From Ramlibacter sp. (GTDB lineage: Bacteria > Pseudomonadota > Gammaproteobacteria > Burkholderiales > Burkholderiaceae_C), in the NCBI GenBank assembly GCA_019635435.1, contig JAHBZM010000001.1, positions 1,922,001 through 1,986,000 on the forward strand: a stretch of DNA of 64,000 nt, given 5' to 3'. The translations under genes were made by a program, and so were the position numbers. Below the pieces are notes generated by a model. That model searched no databases. It worked only from the letters and a program-made list of their open reading frames with translations, and had not been told where the DNA came from. Below, one piece after another: positions 32,591 to 41,432 of the stretch. Each line of letters opens with the position of its first letter. The first letter of the stretch is position 1.

Positions 32591-32615
32591 GAGCCGCCAA
32601 GCATAATCCTTCGCC

Positions 32616-33266
32616 ATGGAACTTGCCGCCTTTCTGATGGACTTCATCCTGCACGTGGACCGGCACCTCGAGGTGTTTGTCCGGACCTATGGCGCCTGGG
32701 TCTATGCGCTGCTGTTCCTGATCGTGTTCGTGGAAACCGGCGTGGTGGTCATGCCCTTCCTGCCGGGGGATTCGCTGCTGTTCGTGGTGGGCGCGCTGTG
32801 CGGCGTGGGGCTGATGGACTATGGCACCTCGGTGGCGCTGCTGCTGGCCGCCGCGGTGGCCGGCAACCAGAGCAACTACACCATTGGCCGCTTCTTCGGG
32901 CCACGGGTGTTCCAGTGGGAGAACTCGCGTTATTTCAACAAGCGCGCCTTTGACCAGGCCCACGCGTTCTACGAGAAGTACGGCGGCATCACCATCGTGG
33001 CGGCGCGCTTCATGCCGTTCCTGCGCACCTTCGCGCCGTTCGTGGCGGGCGTGGCGCAGATGACGCGCAGCAAGTTCACGCTGTATGACGTCACCGGCGG
33101 CGCGCTGTGGGTGGTGGGCGTCATCACCGCGGGCTACTTCTTTGGCAGCGTGCCCTGGGTCAAGGAGCACCTGGACAAGATCATCTGGGCCATGATCCTG
33201 CTGCCCGGCCTGCTGGTGCTGTTTGGCGCCTGGAAAGCCCGCCGCAAGGCCTCCGGCACCGCCTGA
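32616..33266 (+). CDS. DedA-family membrane protein
   Basis: 216 residues, 5-6 helices. VETGVVVMPFLPGDSLLFVVGAL, AGNQSNYTIGRFFGPR, FYEKYGGITIVAARFMPFLRTFAPFVAG and YDVTGGALWVVG are DedA family motifs; the R-x-x-P-x-x-R in RFMPFLRTFAPF is a conserved functional arginine region. DedA proteins are linked to envelope homeostasis and to lipid carrier (undecaprenyl phosphate) recycling. Divergent from the kinase gene, 25 bases apart. Confidence 0.92.
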   Translation: MELAAFLMDFILHVDRHLEVFVRTYGAWVYALLFLIVFVETGVVVMPFLPGDSLLFVVGALCGVGLMDYGTSVALLLAAAVAGNQSNYTIGRFFGPRVFQWENSRYFNKRAFDQAHAFYEKYGGITIVAARFMPFLRTFAPFVAGVAQMTRSKFTLYDVTGGALWVVGVITAGYFFGSVPWVKEHLDKIIWAMILLPGLLVLFGAWKARRKASGTA

Positions 33267-33302
33267 AATGCAGGCGCCGCAGCGTGCGCCGAAAGCACGG
33301 CG

Positions 33303-33327
33303 TTTCAATACCTGAAAGATATTGAAA
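33303..33327. promoter_or_regulatory. Candidate operator, perfect 8-bp inverted repeat
   Basis: TTTCAATA - 9 bases - TATTGAAA, perfect dyad in an AT-rich segment 90 bases upstream of the secreted hydrolase gene at 33417. A TTGACG hexamer at 33356-33361 could be its -35 box. Placement suggests a regulator-binding site; regulator unknown. Confidence 0.4.
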
Positions 33328-33416
33328 TCGGGGGTTTCATATATTTGATTTTGTGTTGACGCACTTGTATGGTCCCGTTGCCCGTCGGTTCCCGGCGGTA
33401 CAACAGGAGACAAGAA

Positions 33417-34499
33417 ATGCGTTCGTCACACATCACACGCCTCGTGGTGGGCTTTGCCATGCTGCTGGCCACCCTGTGCGCCGAGGCAGCGAGCTTGCGC
33501 CAGATGCAGCTGGGCAGCTACAACTTCTCGTACTACAGCAACAAGACCCTGCAGGCGACCATGCCGGCGATCACACGGGTCGTGATCGTGCAGCACGGCA
33601 TCAACCGCGACGGTGATCCCGCCTTCACGGCTGCCAACGACGCGCTGCACAACAGCGGCGCCAATATCCCCGAGATCCTGCTGATCGCGCCGCAGTTCTG
33701 GAACGATGCGGACAGCAGTGCCGGCAAGGTACCGGCTGGCGCGCCGTACTGGTTCGACGAGCAGTGGAGCCTGGGCTACGACTCGATGGACAGCCGGCAC
33801 CTGAGTTCGTTCACGGTCATCGATGACCTGATCCGCAAGTTTGCCGATGCCACGGCCTATCCCAATGTCACGCAGATCGTGGTGGCCGGGCATTCCGCGG
33901 GGGCGCAGATGTATTCCCGCTATGCGGCCTTCAACACCGTGCATGGCGGCGTGCGATCCGGGGTACTGGTCAAGTATGTGCTGGCCAACGCGGGTACCCA
34001 CCTGTACTTCAGCACCGACCGGCCCGTGGGCAACGCGGCCAGCGGTGCCACGGCCTTCGGCACGTTTACCGGTGCCGCTGCCTGTCCGGGCTACGACACC
34101 TACAAATACGGCAACACCAACTATTCGGCCGATGGCCCCTTCAACTACCCCCATACGCTGACGCCGCAGGCCCGCTTCATCCGTTTCGCCGGGCGCAAGG
34201 CCTACTACTACCAGGGCACGGCCGACACCGTGCCCTATACCGCCTCCAACGGCCCTGACGACAACTGCGCTGCCGTGCTCAGCGGCAGCACACGATTGGC
34301 TCGTGGCGTGACCAACGCGCGCTACCAGCGCTACCTGGCGGGTCAGCTCGGGGTATCGCTTGACCGGCTGTTCCGCCGCGTGGAGGGTGTGGGGCACAGC
34401 GCCAGCGGCATGTGGAATGCGTCCTGCGTGATGACCGCGCTGTATGGCACGGCGCAGATGCTCAACACCACCGGCGCCAGTTGCTCCGATCTCAACTGA
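33417..34499 (+). CDS. Secreted alpha/beta hydrolase
   Basis: 360 residues from ATG 33417 with a good AGGAG ribosome site. Cleavable signal peptide (LVVGFAMLLATLCAEA|ASL). Alpha/beta hydrolase features: VVIVQHGINRDGD oxyanion region, nucleophile elbow VVAGHSAGAQMYSRY, and GTADTVPYTAS plus VEGVGHSASGMWN holding candidate acid and His. Four to six Cys in the mature part may form disulfides. Close to the exported unknown protein that follows after 15 bases, probably same transcript. Substrate unknown; a polymer or ester is plausible for a periplasmic/secreted enzyme. Confidence 0.82.
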   Translation: MRSSHITRLVVGFAMLLATLCAEAASLRQMQLGSYNFSYYSNKTLQATMPAITRVVIVQHGINRDGDPAFTAANDALHNSGANIPEILLIAPQFWNDADSSAGKVPAGAPYWFDEQWSLGYDSMDSRHLSSFTVIDDLIRKFADATAYPNVTQIVVAGHSAGAQMYSRYAAFNTVHGGVRSGVLVKYVLANAGTHLYFSTDRPVGNAASGATAFGTFTGAAACPGYDTYKYGNTNYSADGPFNYPHTLTPQARFIRFAGRKAYYYQGTADTVPYTASNGPDDNCAAVLSGSTRLARGVTNARYQRYLAGQLGVSLDRLFRRVEGVGHSASGMWNASCVMTALYGTAQMLNTTGASCSDLN

Positions 34500-34514
34500 A
34501 GGGGACGCTCCGCC

Positions 34515-35471
34515 ATGGTGATGACCCGGCGACGCCTGGCCCAGATTGCGGCGCCGCTGTCGGTGGCCGGCGCGCTCGTGCTGGGCTGGCGTGCAGGCTT
34601 GCCGTCCGAGGCGGTGCGCGGGCAGGTCCGCCTGGCGCCCGGGGTGCAGGCGGCGCACGCCCGGCCTGTGGCATCCCCAGCGCCGGACTTGGCCGGCGTG
34701 GCCCGGGTGCCCGGGGCGATGCGGCCTGATGGGCCCGTGGGGCCTGTGGAGCCTGCCGGGCCTGAGAGCCATTCCGAATCGGCCCACGATCTCCATGCGC
34801 TGTTCATGCGCCATTCGCGCAGTGCCGACCCGCGGGCACTGGAGGAGGCCCGCCTGGCGCTGGCCAATTGCACCGACCATGCGCGCCAGGCAGATGCGCT
34901 GAAGATGGCCTTTGCGGGCGGTGACCCCGGACCGCTGCTGGGGCCTCTGACCCCGGGCCGCCAGCTCGCCAGCGCCGAGCTGGACAGACGCTGCCGGGGT
35001 TTTGGACAGATGGCGCCTGCCGTGCTGGCGGCCATGCAGGCCGATCTGCAGGCACGCCTGCACGCCCTCGGCTCGCGTCTGGCCGACGGTCCCCGGCAGG
35101 CCTCGTCGCTTCAGGAGCCCGCCGAGGTGGCACGCCTTTTGGGGGCGGGAACCGCGACCGCCTTTGAGCAGGCGCGGCCCGCGCTGGTGGCCGCGCTCGC
35201 GCGGCAGGCGGGGGTGGCGCAGGAGTCGCCGGCATGGGAGGACCTTGAAACTGCCATGCTGCTGGCATCCTGCGAACTGGGCCGCGACTGCTCGGCCGGG
35301 GCCTTCGAGTCGCTGCGCCGCTGCACCTGGCAGGCCCGCTGCGGCCAGGGCCTGTTCGACCACTGGCAGGAGGGCCTGCCGGCGACCCGCGTGGAAGCCA
35401 TATCGAACACGCGCAACCGCGTCCTGCGGGTCATCCGCTCGGGCCAGGCCGCTGCGCTGGTCTGGCCCTGA
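34515..35471 (+). CDS. Exported protein of unknown function
   Basis: 318 residues from ATG 34515, only 15 bases after the upstream hydrolase. N-terminal hydrophobic anchor (RRRLAQIAAPLSVAGALVLGW), a Pro/Ala-rich linker (~30-90), then a helical domain with several Cys (LANCTDH, ELDRRCRGFG, LLASCELGRDCSAG, LRRCTWQARCGQG), likely disulfide-bonded in the periplasm. No family recognised. The pairing with the hydrolase suggests a chaperone, modulator or partner, but no motif proves it. Confidence 0.6.
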   Translation: MVMTRRRLAQIAAPLSVAGALVLGWRAGLPSEAVRGQVRLAPGVQAAHARPVASPAPDLAGVARVPGAMRPDGPVGPVEPAGPESHSESAHDLHALFMRHSRSADPRALEEARLALANCTDHARQADALKMAFAGGDPGPLLGPLTPGRQLASAELDRRCRGFGQMAPAVLAAMQADLQARLHALGSRLADGPRQASSLQEPAEVARLLGAGTATAFEQARPALVAALARQAGVAQESPAWEDLETAMLLASCELGRDCSAGAFESLRRCTWQARCGQGLFDHWQEGLPATRVEAISNTRNRVLRVIRSGQAAALVWP

Positions 35472-35483
35472 GGCGGCGCGGCT

Positions 35484-36569
35484 TCAGAAGGTGTGTCGCA
35501 CGCCGACCTGGTAGCCCTTGCTGGTTCCGCCCGGAGTGGTCACGCCCAGGCCCACATTGAACGCGGTGCCCGCGCCCTTGTTGTGGATCTGCGCATAGTT
35601 GGCATACAGCGCCGTGCGCCTGGACAGCGCATGCACATAGCCTAGCGCGACATGCGTGGCGTCGTTGGCCACGCCGGTCGCCTTCAGTCGCGTGTAGGCG
35701 AATCGCCATTCGCCCGGACCCGCGCGCCAGCGCGTGCCCACCATCTGGGCCGCGGTGCGGCTGGCGCCGACCTTGTTGCTGCCCCACAGATACATCAGCA
35801 GCACCGGGCCGGCCTGGTAGTTGATGCCGGCATTGGTCTGGCGGTAGTCGCCGGTGGCGTAGGCGGTTTTGCCGCTGGCGACGGCAATGTTGACGGGGCC
35901 GGCCTTGTAGCCCAGGCGCGCGCCCTGGTAGTGGCCGTCGCGGCGCGTGGCGCCGGCCGTGCTGGCGTTCTCGCCGAGCGCAATCATCGCCTGGCCGTAG
36001 AAGCCGCCCAGGCCGGCGGGCAGGATGTAGCCCACCGAGTTGGAGGCGCGCACCTGCGTCCTTGCGGTGGTGCCTCCTGAGGCTTTGGGGTAGTAGAGCG
36101 CGCCCGCACTCCCCACGCCGTTGGTGCCGAAAGGATGCATGGCCGTGGTGAGGTTGAGGAAGCTTGGAACGTAGTCACGGCCCAGGCGCAATTCGCCCCA
36201 GGGGCCGCCCAGGCTGGCCACCGATTTGCGTCCGAAGGTCAGGCCCTGCGAGCCGGAGACGGTCGCTGCGGCGCCGGAGGTCTGGTTGTTGGTGTTGGTG
36301 CCGCCGCCGGTGCCATCGTCAGGCGCGAAGCCGGCCTCCAGCCAGAAGCCTGCGCGCAGGCCGCTGCCCAGGTCTTCGGTGCCGCGAAAGCCCAGCCGGT
36401 TGGAGGTGTTGGCGTCGGGAGCGAGCTGGGTGCGGCGGACATCGCCGGAGGTCAGGTGTGACCAGGCGCTGTCAATCACGCCGAACACCGTGACGCTGGA
36501 CTGGGCGCTGGCGCCTCCCGCGGTGGCGCACAGCGCGGCGAGGGCGAGGGTACGGGGATGGGGTTTCAT
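35484..36569 (-). CDS. Gram-negative general porin (Burkholderia/Comamonas type)
   Basis: 361 residues. Signal peptide ending GGASAQ, then SSVTVFGVIDSAW, the typical first beta strand; RLGFRGTEDLGSGLRAGFWLEAGF and the L3 loop with GRDYVPSF; terminal strand YQVGVRHTF with the C-terminal Phe needed for BAM recognition. Trimeric beta-barrel porin of betaproteobacteria. Lies downstream of the secreted hydrolase gene (36690-38045) on the same strand with a hairpin between, and may serve uptake of its product. Confidence 0.93.
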   Translation of the reverse strand: MKPHPRTLALAALCATAGGASAQSSVTVFGVIDSAWSHLTSGDVRRTQLAPDANTSNRLGFRGTEDLGSGLRAGFWLEAGFAPDDGTGGGTNTNNQTSGAAATVSGSQGLTFGRKSVASLGGPWGELRLGRDYVPSFLNLTTAMHPFGTNGVGSAGALYYPKASGGTTARTQVRASNSVGYILPAGLGGFYGQAMIALGENASTAGATRRDGHYQGARLGYKAGPVNIAVASGKTAYATGDYRQTNAGINYQAGPVLLMYLWGSNKVGASRTAAQMVGTRWRAGPGEWRFAYTRLKATGVANDATHVALGYVHALSRRTALYANYAQIHNKGAGTAFNVGLGVTTPGGTSKGYQVGVRHTF

Positions 36570-36661
36570 GGGTCTCCTTGGATGGTCTTGGGGCGAAACG
36601 CGGACGCGAGCGCCTTCCCAGGCGGGGCGTTCGCCCTGCCGCGCAAGCTCGGTCGGGAAAT

Positions 36662-36683
36662 GCCGGCCCCGTGACGGGCCGGC
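36662..36683 (-). terminator. GC hairpin between secreted hydrolase and porin genes
   Basis: Perfect 8-bp stem GCCGGCCC / GGGCCGGC with a six-base loop, 7 bases after the hydrolase stop. Only a short T-tract follows on the minus strand (ATTTCCC), so it may be a weak terminator or transcript-stabilising hairpin. Confidence 0.45.
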
Positions 36684-36689
36684 GGGGGA

Positions 36690-38045
36690 TCAGCGCGCGG
36701 GCACGCGCGTGGCCAGCGGCGGCGGCTGGTACGAAGGCTGCAGCTTGCAGGTGTCGCCGTAGGCAGCTTCATAGCCCTTGCACAGCTCCAGTACCTTTTG
36801 CGGCGTCGGCTTGTTGCCGTTGTCTATCCAGTCCAGCAGGGCAGTGAAAAGGGCCGGGTATTGCGGGTCGCTGAGGAAGCTGTGCTCGTGCTCGTCGCTG
36901 AAGGTCTGCACGAGGTTGGCGCTGGTGCCCGCCTGGTCGATGATGGTGCGGTAGGCCGATTCCAGTTCCACGAAAGCCGTGGGGTCGTCGATGGCATGCA
37001 GGGTCAGCACCGGCATGTTGATGCGGCCCTGGGGCTCGCTGTCCGCAGCCAGCTGGGTCACGGCCTGCGGGTCCGCCTGGTAGCGCAGAACGCCCGCGTT
37101 GAGCGCGGCGTCGTCCGCCGAGCCGCGGTAGGTCACGCCGGCATTGCTGAACGGGTTGCGGTTGCCAAGGCGCAGCTGCGTCAGGTCGCGGAACAGCCAG
37201 GTGGCCCAGTTCAGGTGGCCGATGAGCGAACGCTCGGGGATGTGGATCACCCGGGTCAGGGTGTCGAGATTGGCCTGTTGCTGGGCGCTGCGCTGCGCTG
37301 CGGGCTTGCGCACCCCGGTGCATTCATCCACGCGGGCCGCAAGTTCGGGCCGGGTGAGCTTGCTGTCCATCGGCAGGCCCTGCCACAGGGGGTACTGCGG
37401 CTCGTCGGCGCGAGGGTGGTTCTTGCACACGTACTGATAGACCGCGCGCAGATCGAGCCGGAAGTCGTAGGCACGGGTCCCGCCGCCGAGCACGCCGCTG
37501 GTCAGCAGGACGCCGTCGTAGGGGCCGCGGACCTTGCCGCCGGGGCCATCGACCATGGCATAGATTTCGGCCGCTTTGGACGCCACGGCGCCGCCGTAGC
37601 TCTGGCCGTGCAGCAGGGTGCGCCGCGGCTGGCCGAACTGCTGCACGAAGAAGCGGCGCAGCTGCTCGGTGTCCTCAGCGGCCATGGTCACGCCGTAGCC
37701 GCCGCGCCGGTAGGTGGCGCCTGCCCACGCGTAGCCGGCCTTGACGGTGACGGCCCAGCGCTTGAGATCGGCTTCAGAGCGCTCCGGCTTGGACGCACCA
37801 GTGTCGGCAGGGCCGCCGTGGGCATGCATCACGAGCACCCCCGTGTCCTTGTTCCAGTTGGCGGGCAAGGCGATCCAGTAGTAGCTGCCGTCCCCCATGG
37901 CCCCGGTGAAGCAGCGCGCCGTGGACGGGACCTCCTTGGGGCAGGCGTGGCTCTGGGGCGCGGCAGGCTGGGCCGAGGCGCTGGCGGGCAAAAGGGCTGC
38001 GCAGGCCAGGACAGGCCCGAGGGCCCAAAGGCGTATCTTGTTCAC
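36690..38045 (-). CDS. Secreted alpha/beta-hydrolase-fold esterase-like enzyme
   Basis: 451 residues from GTG 38045, chosen because of GGAGAC just upstream and a clean signal peptide (ALGPVLACAALLPASASAQ). LVMHAHGGPAD oxyanion strand, nucleophile elbow LLHGQSYGGAVASKAAE, acid in HAIDDPTAFVE and His in SDEHEHSFL. Large insertions between the core strands (~190-300) resemble those of tannase/feruloyl-esterase-like secreted enzymes, but the Cys motif of that family is not seen. Divergent from a LysR gene that precedes a Rieske oxygenase operon; a role in releasing an aromatic acid from an ester is inference. Confidence 0.75.
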   Translation of the reverse strand: MNKIRLWALGPVLACAALLPASASAQPAAPQSHACPKEVPSTARCFTGAMGDGSYYWIALPANWNKDTGVLVMHAHGGPADTGASKPERSEADLKRWAVTVKAGYAWAGATYRRGGYGVTMAAEDTEQLRRFFVQQFGQPRRTLLHGQSYGGAVASKAAEIYAMVDGPGGKVRGPYDGVLLTSGVLGGGTRAYDFRLDLRAVYQYVCKNHPRADEPQYPLWQGLPMDSKLTRPELAARVDECTGVRKPAAQRSAQQQANLDTLTRVIHIPERSLIGHLNWATWLFRDLTQLRLGNRNPFSNAGVTYRGSADDAALNAGVLRYQADPQAVTQLAADSEPQGRINMPVLTLHAIDDPTAFVELESAYRTIIDQAGTSANLVQTFSDEHEHSFLSDPQYPALFTALLDWIDNGNKPTPQKVLELCKGYEAAYGDTCKLQPSYQPPPLATRVPAR

Positions 38046-38103
38046 GTTGTCTCCGTTGTTTTGAGGGGATGGCGTGACGATAGTTGCGCCACTGCTTGGC
38101 GTC

Positions 38104-38133
38104 AAATATACTGAAATGGTTATCTTGATATTT
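38104..38133. promoter_or_regulatory. Candidate LysR operator between hydrolase and lysR genes
   Basis: AAATAT - 18 bases - ATATTT dyad in an AT-rich patch, placed directly before the lysR start (38141) and about 60 bases before the divergent hydrolase start. This is the usual site of LysR autoregulation and divergent activation. Confidence 0.4.
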
Positions 38134-38140
38134 TAAAAAT

Positions 38141-39067
38141 ATGGAATTACGGCACCTGCGTTATTTCCTGGCGGTGGCCGAGACGGGGCACATGACGCGC
38201 GCGGCCGAAACCCTGGGCATCCAGCAACCGCCGTTGAGCCTTCAGATCAAGGCGCTGGAAAAGGAACTCGGGGTGACGTTGTTCCAGCGGCACCCCAAGG
38301 GCGTGGCATTGACCGAAGCGGGCCGGCTGTTTCGCACCGAAGCCCAGCGGCTCATTGACGACGTGGCCGCCATGACGCGGCGCATGGCCCGCGTGGCGCG
38401 TGGCGAGGTGGGCCAGCTGAGCGTGGGCTTCACGAGTTCGGCGGCCGCGCACCGTTTCACGCCCGAGGCCCTGCGGGCCTGCCGCCGCAGCCATCCCGGC
38501 GTGGTGCTGAGCCTGAGCGAGGACAACGCGGCCGACATCACCGAGGCCGTGGCGTCGGCGCGCCTGCATTGCGGATTGATTCGCGTCCCCGTGTCCCGCC
38601 CGGCGGGATTGGTGTTCGAAACGCTGCTGCGCGAGCCGGTGGTGGTGGCCGTGCCGCGTGACCACGCGCTGGCCCGGCGGCCTGGCGCGCGCAAGCCGGT
38701 GGCACTGTCCGAGTTGCGGCAGGACCCTTTCATCCTGGTGCGCCGGCCCGGCGCGCCCGGCCTGTATGCCAACCTGCTGGCGTTGTGCGAGGAGCAGGGC
38801 TTTCAGGCGCAGGTGCTGGGCGAGGTGGGGCGCATGGGCACGAGCCTGAACCTGGTGGCCGCCGGAGCCGGTGTCGCGGTGGTGCCGGCCTCCATGCAGG
38901 GGCAGCACCCGCATGCCGTGGTCTACCTGCCTTTGCTGGAGAGCGCGCGGCTGGATGCGCCCTTGACGCTGGTATACCGTGAGGCCGACTGCGCCGGCGC
39001 GGTGGCGGGCTTTCTGGTCATCGCCCGCAAAACGGCGACGCGGCTGGCCCGTCAGGGCGGGGCATGA
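38141..39067 (+). CDS. LysR-family regulator of the aromatic locus
   Basis: 308 residues. MELRHLRYFLAVAETGHMTRAAETLGIQQPPLSLQIKALEKELG is a BenM/CatM-type DNA-binding domain; GFTSSAAAHRFTPEALRACRRSHPGVVLSLSED begins the effector domain. Divergent from the secreted hydrolase; its stop overlaps the Bug gene start (ATGA at 39064-39067), tying it to the downstream genes. Likely co-inducer is an aromatic acid or its metabolite; inferred from context. Confidence 0.92.
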   Translation: MELRHLRYFLAVAETGHMTRAAETLGIQQPPLSLQIKALEKELGVTLFQRHPKGVALTEAGRLFRTEAQRLIDDVAAMTRRMARVARGEVGQLSVGFTSSAAAHRFTPEALRACRRSHPGVVLSLSEDNAADITEAVASARLHCGLIRVPVSRPAGLVFETLLREPVVVAVPRDHALARRPGARKPVALSELRQDPFILVRRPGAPGLYANLLALCEEQGFQAQVLGEVGRMGTSLNLVAAGAGVAVVPASMQGQHPHAVVYLPLLESARLDAPLTLVYREADCAGAVAGFLVIARKTATRLARQGGA

Positions 39068-40047
39068 AGCGGCGCGGCTTCCTGCGTCGCGCGGCTGCGC
39101 TGGCGGCTGGCGCCCTGACTCTCTGTGCCCGAGCCGGCGAAGACGTGCGGGGCTGGCCGTCAAGACCGCTACGCATCATCGTGGTGTACCCACCGGGCGG
39201 ATTGAGCGATGGCATCGCGCGGACCCTGGCCGACGCGCTCGCCACACGTTTGGGATGGCCCGTGCGTGTCGAAAACCGCGCGGGCGGCGGCGGCAGCGTG
39301 GGCCTGCAGGCCCTGGCGCGCGCGCCGGCCGACGGGCACACGCTCGCGTTTTCGGCCGTGAGTCCGCTCACCCTGCGGCCGCAACCCGCGCCCGGCGGGG
39401 ATGACCCGCTGGCCGGCATCCTGCCGGTGGCGGGGGTCATGTACACACCTGTGCTGCTGGTGGGCACCCCGGCGTTCCAGGGGCACGGCTTTGCCGACCT
39501 GCTGGCCCAGGCGCGGGCGCGGCCCGAGCAATTGCGCTGGGCCACCTCCGGCCAGGCGACGGCCGGGCATCTGGTGCTCGAGCAGGTGCAGCTGGGGGCG
39601 GGCATCCATGTCACGCATGTCCCTTACAAGGGGGGAGGGCGCCAGCTCACGGATGCCTTGGGGGGACAGTTTGAACTGCTGTCGACCAACGTCGCGGCAA
39701 TGCAGCTGGAACTGATTGCCGCCGGCCGGCTGCAGCCGCTGGCGGTGGGCGCGCCGCGCCGGCTCGAGGTTCTGCCCCAGGTGCCCACGTTCACCGAGCT
39801 GGGCCTGCCGCGGGCCAACATCAGCTCGCTCTTCGGCGTGTTTGCGCCCGGCGGGACGCCGCCCGCTGTGGCCGATGCGCTCAATGGGGCCGTGAACGCG
39901 GCACTGGAATCGGGCGTGCTGCGTGAGCGCCTGCTGGCCGCCGACAACTTGCCGGCCACGGGCAGCCGCGCGGCGTTTGCTCGCCGCATTGCCGACGAGC
40001 GGGCCAGCAACCGGACGCTGAAAGCCGCGCACATTCCTGTGGAATAG
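39064..40047 (+). CDS. Bug-type (TctC-like) extracytoplasmic solute-binding protein
   Basis: 327 residues. Twin-arginine-like N-terminus (MKRRGFLRRAAALAAGALTL), then PLRIIVVYPPGGLSDGIARTLADAL, the Bug family ligand loop, VRVENRAGGGGSVGLQALA, VPYKGGGRQLTDALGG and LPQVPTFTELGLP. Typically binds a carboxylate in the periplasm and delivers it to a TctAB transporter; no tctA or tctB gene is nearby. Overlaps lysR and is followed by the Rieske oxygenase genes after 62 bases. Confidence 0.9.
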   Translation: MKRRGFLRRAAALAAGALTLCARAGEDVRGWPSRPLRIIVVYPPGGLSDGIARTLADALATRLGWPVRVENRAGGGGSVGLQALARAPADGHTLAFSAVSPLTLRPQPAPGGDDPLAGILPVAGVMYTPVLLVGTPAFQGHGFADLLAQARARPEQLRWATSGQATAGHLVLEQVQLGAGIHVTHVPYKGGGRQLTDALGGQFELLSTNVAAMQLELIAAGRLQPLAVGAPRRLEVLPQVPTFTELGLPRANISSLFGVFAPGGTPPAVADALNGAVNAALESGVLRERLLAADNLPATGSRAAFARRIADERASNRTLKAAHIPVE

Positions 40048-40109
40048 CCGAGCTGGCTGTTTGGGGAAATTAATAAGTATGCGTATCATATGGGGCAGGA
40101 GACACTGCC

Positions 40110-41432
40110 ATGAATGCACCTGAACCCCTGTCGCGCTGGACCCCGCCCGGCTCCAGCCGCGTGCCCTTCTGGGCCTACACCGACGCCCAGCTGCACCAGC
40201 GCGAACTGGAGCGGATCTTTTATGGGCCGCACTGGTGCTACGTGGGCCTGGAGGTGGAGATTCCCAACGTGGGCGACTACCGGCTCAGCCATGTGGGCGG
40301 GCGCCAGGTGATCCTGGTGCGCGACCGGGTGGCGCCCCGGGACCGCGCCACCGACCACGGCATCCGCGTGGTGGAAAACCGCTGTGCCCACCGCGGCGTG
40401 CGCTTTTGCCAGCAGCCCCATGGCAATGCCCGCAGCTTTGTCTGCCCCTACCACCAGTGGACCTACAAGCTCAATGGCGAGCTGGCCGGCCTGCCGTTCA
40501 AGGACGGCGTGAAGGACGGCGACTGCGTGAATGGCGGCATGCCCGAAGGCTTTGACCTCAAGGCCAACGGCCTGGTCCAGTTGCGCGTGGCGGTGCTGCA
40601 TGGCCTGGTGTTCGCGACCTTCAGCCATGAGACCGAGCCGCTGGAGGACTACCTGGGCCCCAACGTCATGCCCTGGCTGGACCGCATTTTCAAGGGGCGC
40701 CAGCTCACGCTGCTGGGCTACAACCGCCAGCGCATTCCGGGGAACTGGAAGCTGATGATGGAAAACATCAAGGACCCGTACCACCCGGGCCTGCTGCACA
40801 CCTGGTTCGTGACCTTTGGCCTGTGGCGCGCCGACCAGAAAAGCCGCATGGTGATGGACGCCCACGGCCGGCACGCGGTCATGATCTCGCGCCGCAACGA
40901 AGGCGGCCAGAACGCGGCCGTGACCGAGGGCGTGACCAGTTTCAAGGCCAACATGGCCCTCCATGACGACCGCCTGCTCGACGTGGTGCCCGAGCCCTGG
41001 TGGACGATTGCCGACCCGTCACGCCCGGGCCTGCAGATCACGCCCACGGTGACCATGATCACGCTGTTCCCCAGCCTGATCATCCAGCAGCAGGTCAATT
41101 CGCTGAGCACCCGCCATATCGTGCCGCGCGGCGAAGGCGAGTTCGACTTTGTCTGGACCCACTTCGGCTTTGCCGACGACACGCCCGAGATGACGCAGCG
41201 CAGGCTGCGGCAGGCCAACCTGTTCGGCCCGGCAGGCTTTGTGAGTGCCGACGACGGCGAGGTGATCGAGTTCAGCCAGGATGGTTTCCGCCAGTGGGGC
41301 AGTGATGGCAACGAGACCGGCAGCACCCTGTGTGAACTGGGCGGCACGGGCACCGAGATGACCGAGCACATGGTGACCGAGACACTCATCCGGTCGATGT
41401 ATGCCTACTGGAAGAAAGTGATGGCGGTGTGA
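40110..41432 (+). CDS. Rieske oxygenase large subunit, NagG (salicylate 5-hydroxylase)-like
   Basis: 440 residues. Rieske [2Fe-2S] motif CAHRGVRFC ... CPYHQWTY (C-x-H-x17-C-x2-H pattern), mononuclear iron region NWKLMMENIKDPYHPGLLHTWFV (H-x4-H with upstream Asp/Asn) and a C-terminal carboxylate ligand region. WYVGLEVEIPNVGDY-like start, YNRQRIPGNWKLM and FGLWRADQKS are close to what I recall of NagG-type salicylate 5-hydroxylases, so a substituted benzoate is the most probable substrate. The small subunit follows with a TGATG overlap. Ferredoxin and reductase genes are absent here and must be supplied elsewhere. Confidence 0.88.
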   Translation: MNAPEPLSRWTPPGSSRVPFWAYTDAQLHQRELERIFYGPHWCYVGLEVEIPNVGDYRLSHVGGRQVILVRDRVAPRDRATDHGIRVVENRCAHRGVRFCQQPHGNARSFVCPYHQWTYKLNGELAGLPFKDGVKDGDCVNGGMPEGFDLKANGLVQLRVAVLHGLVFATFSHETEPLEDYLGPNVMPWLDRIFKGRQLTLLGYNRQRIPGNWKLMMENIKDPYHPGLLHTWFVTFGLWRADQKSRMVMDAHGRHAVMISRRNEGGQNAAVTEGVTSFKANMALHDDRLLDVVPEPWWTIADPSRPGLQITPTVTMITLFPSLIIQQQVNSLSTRHIVPRGEGEFDFVWTHFGFADDTPEMTQRRLRQANLFGPAGFVSADDGEVIEFSQDGFRQWGSDGNETGSTLCELGGTGTEMTEHMVTETLIRSMYAYWKKVMAV

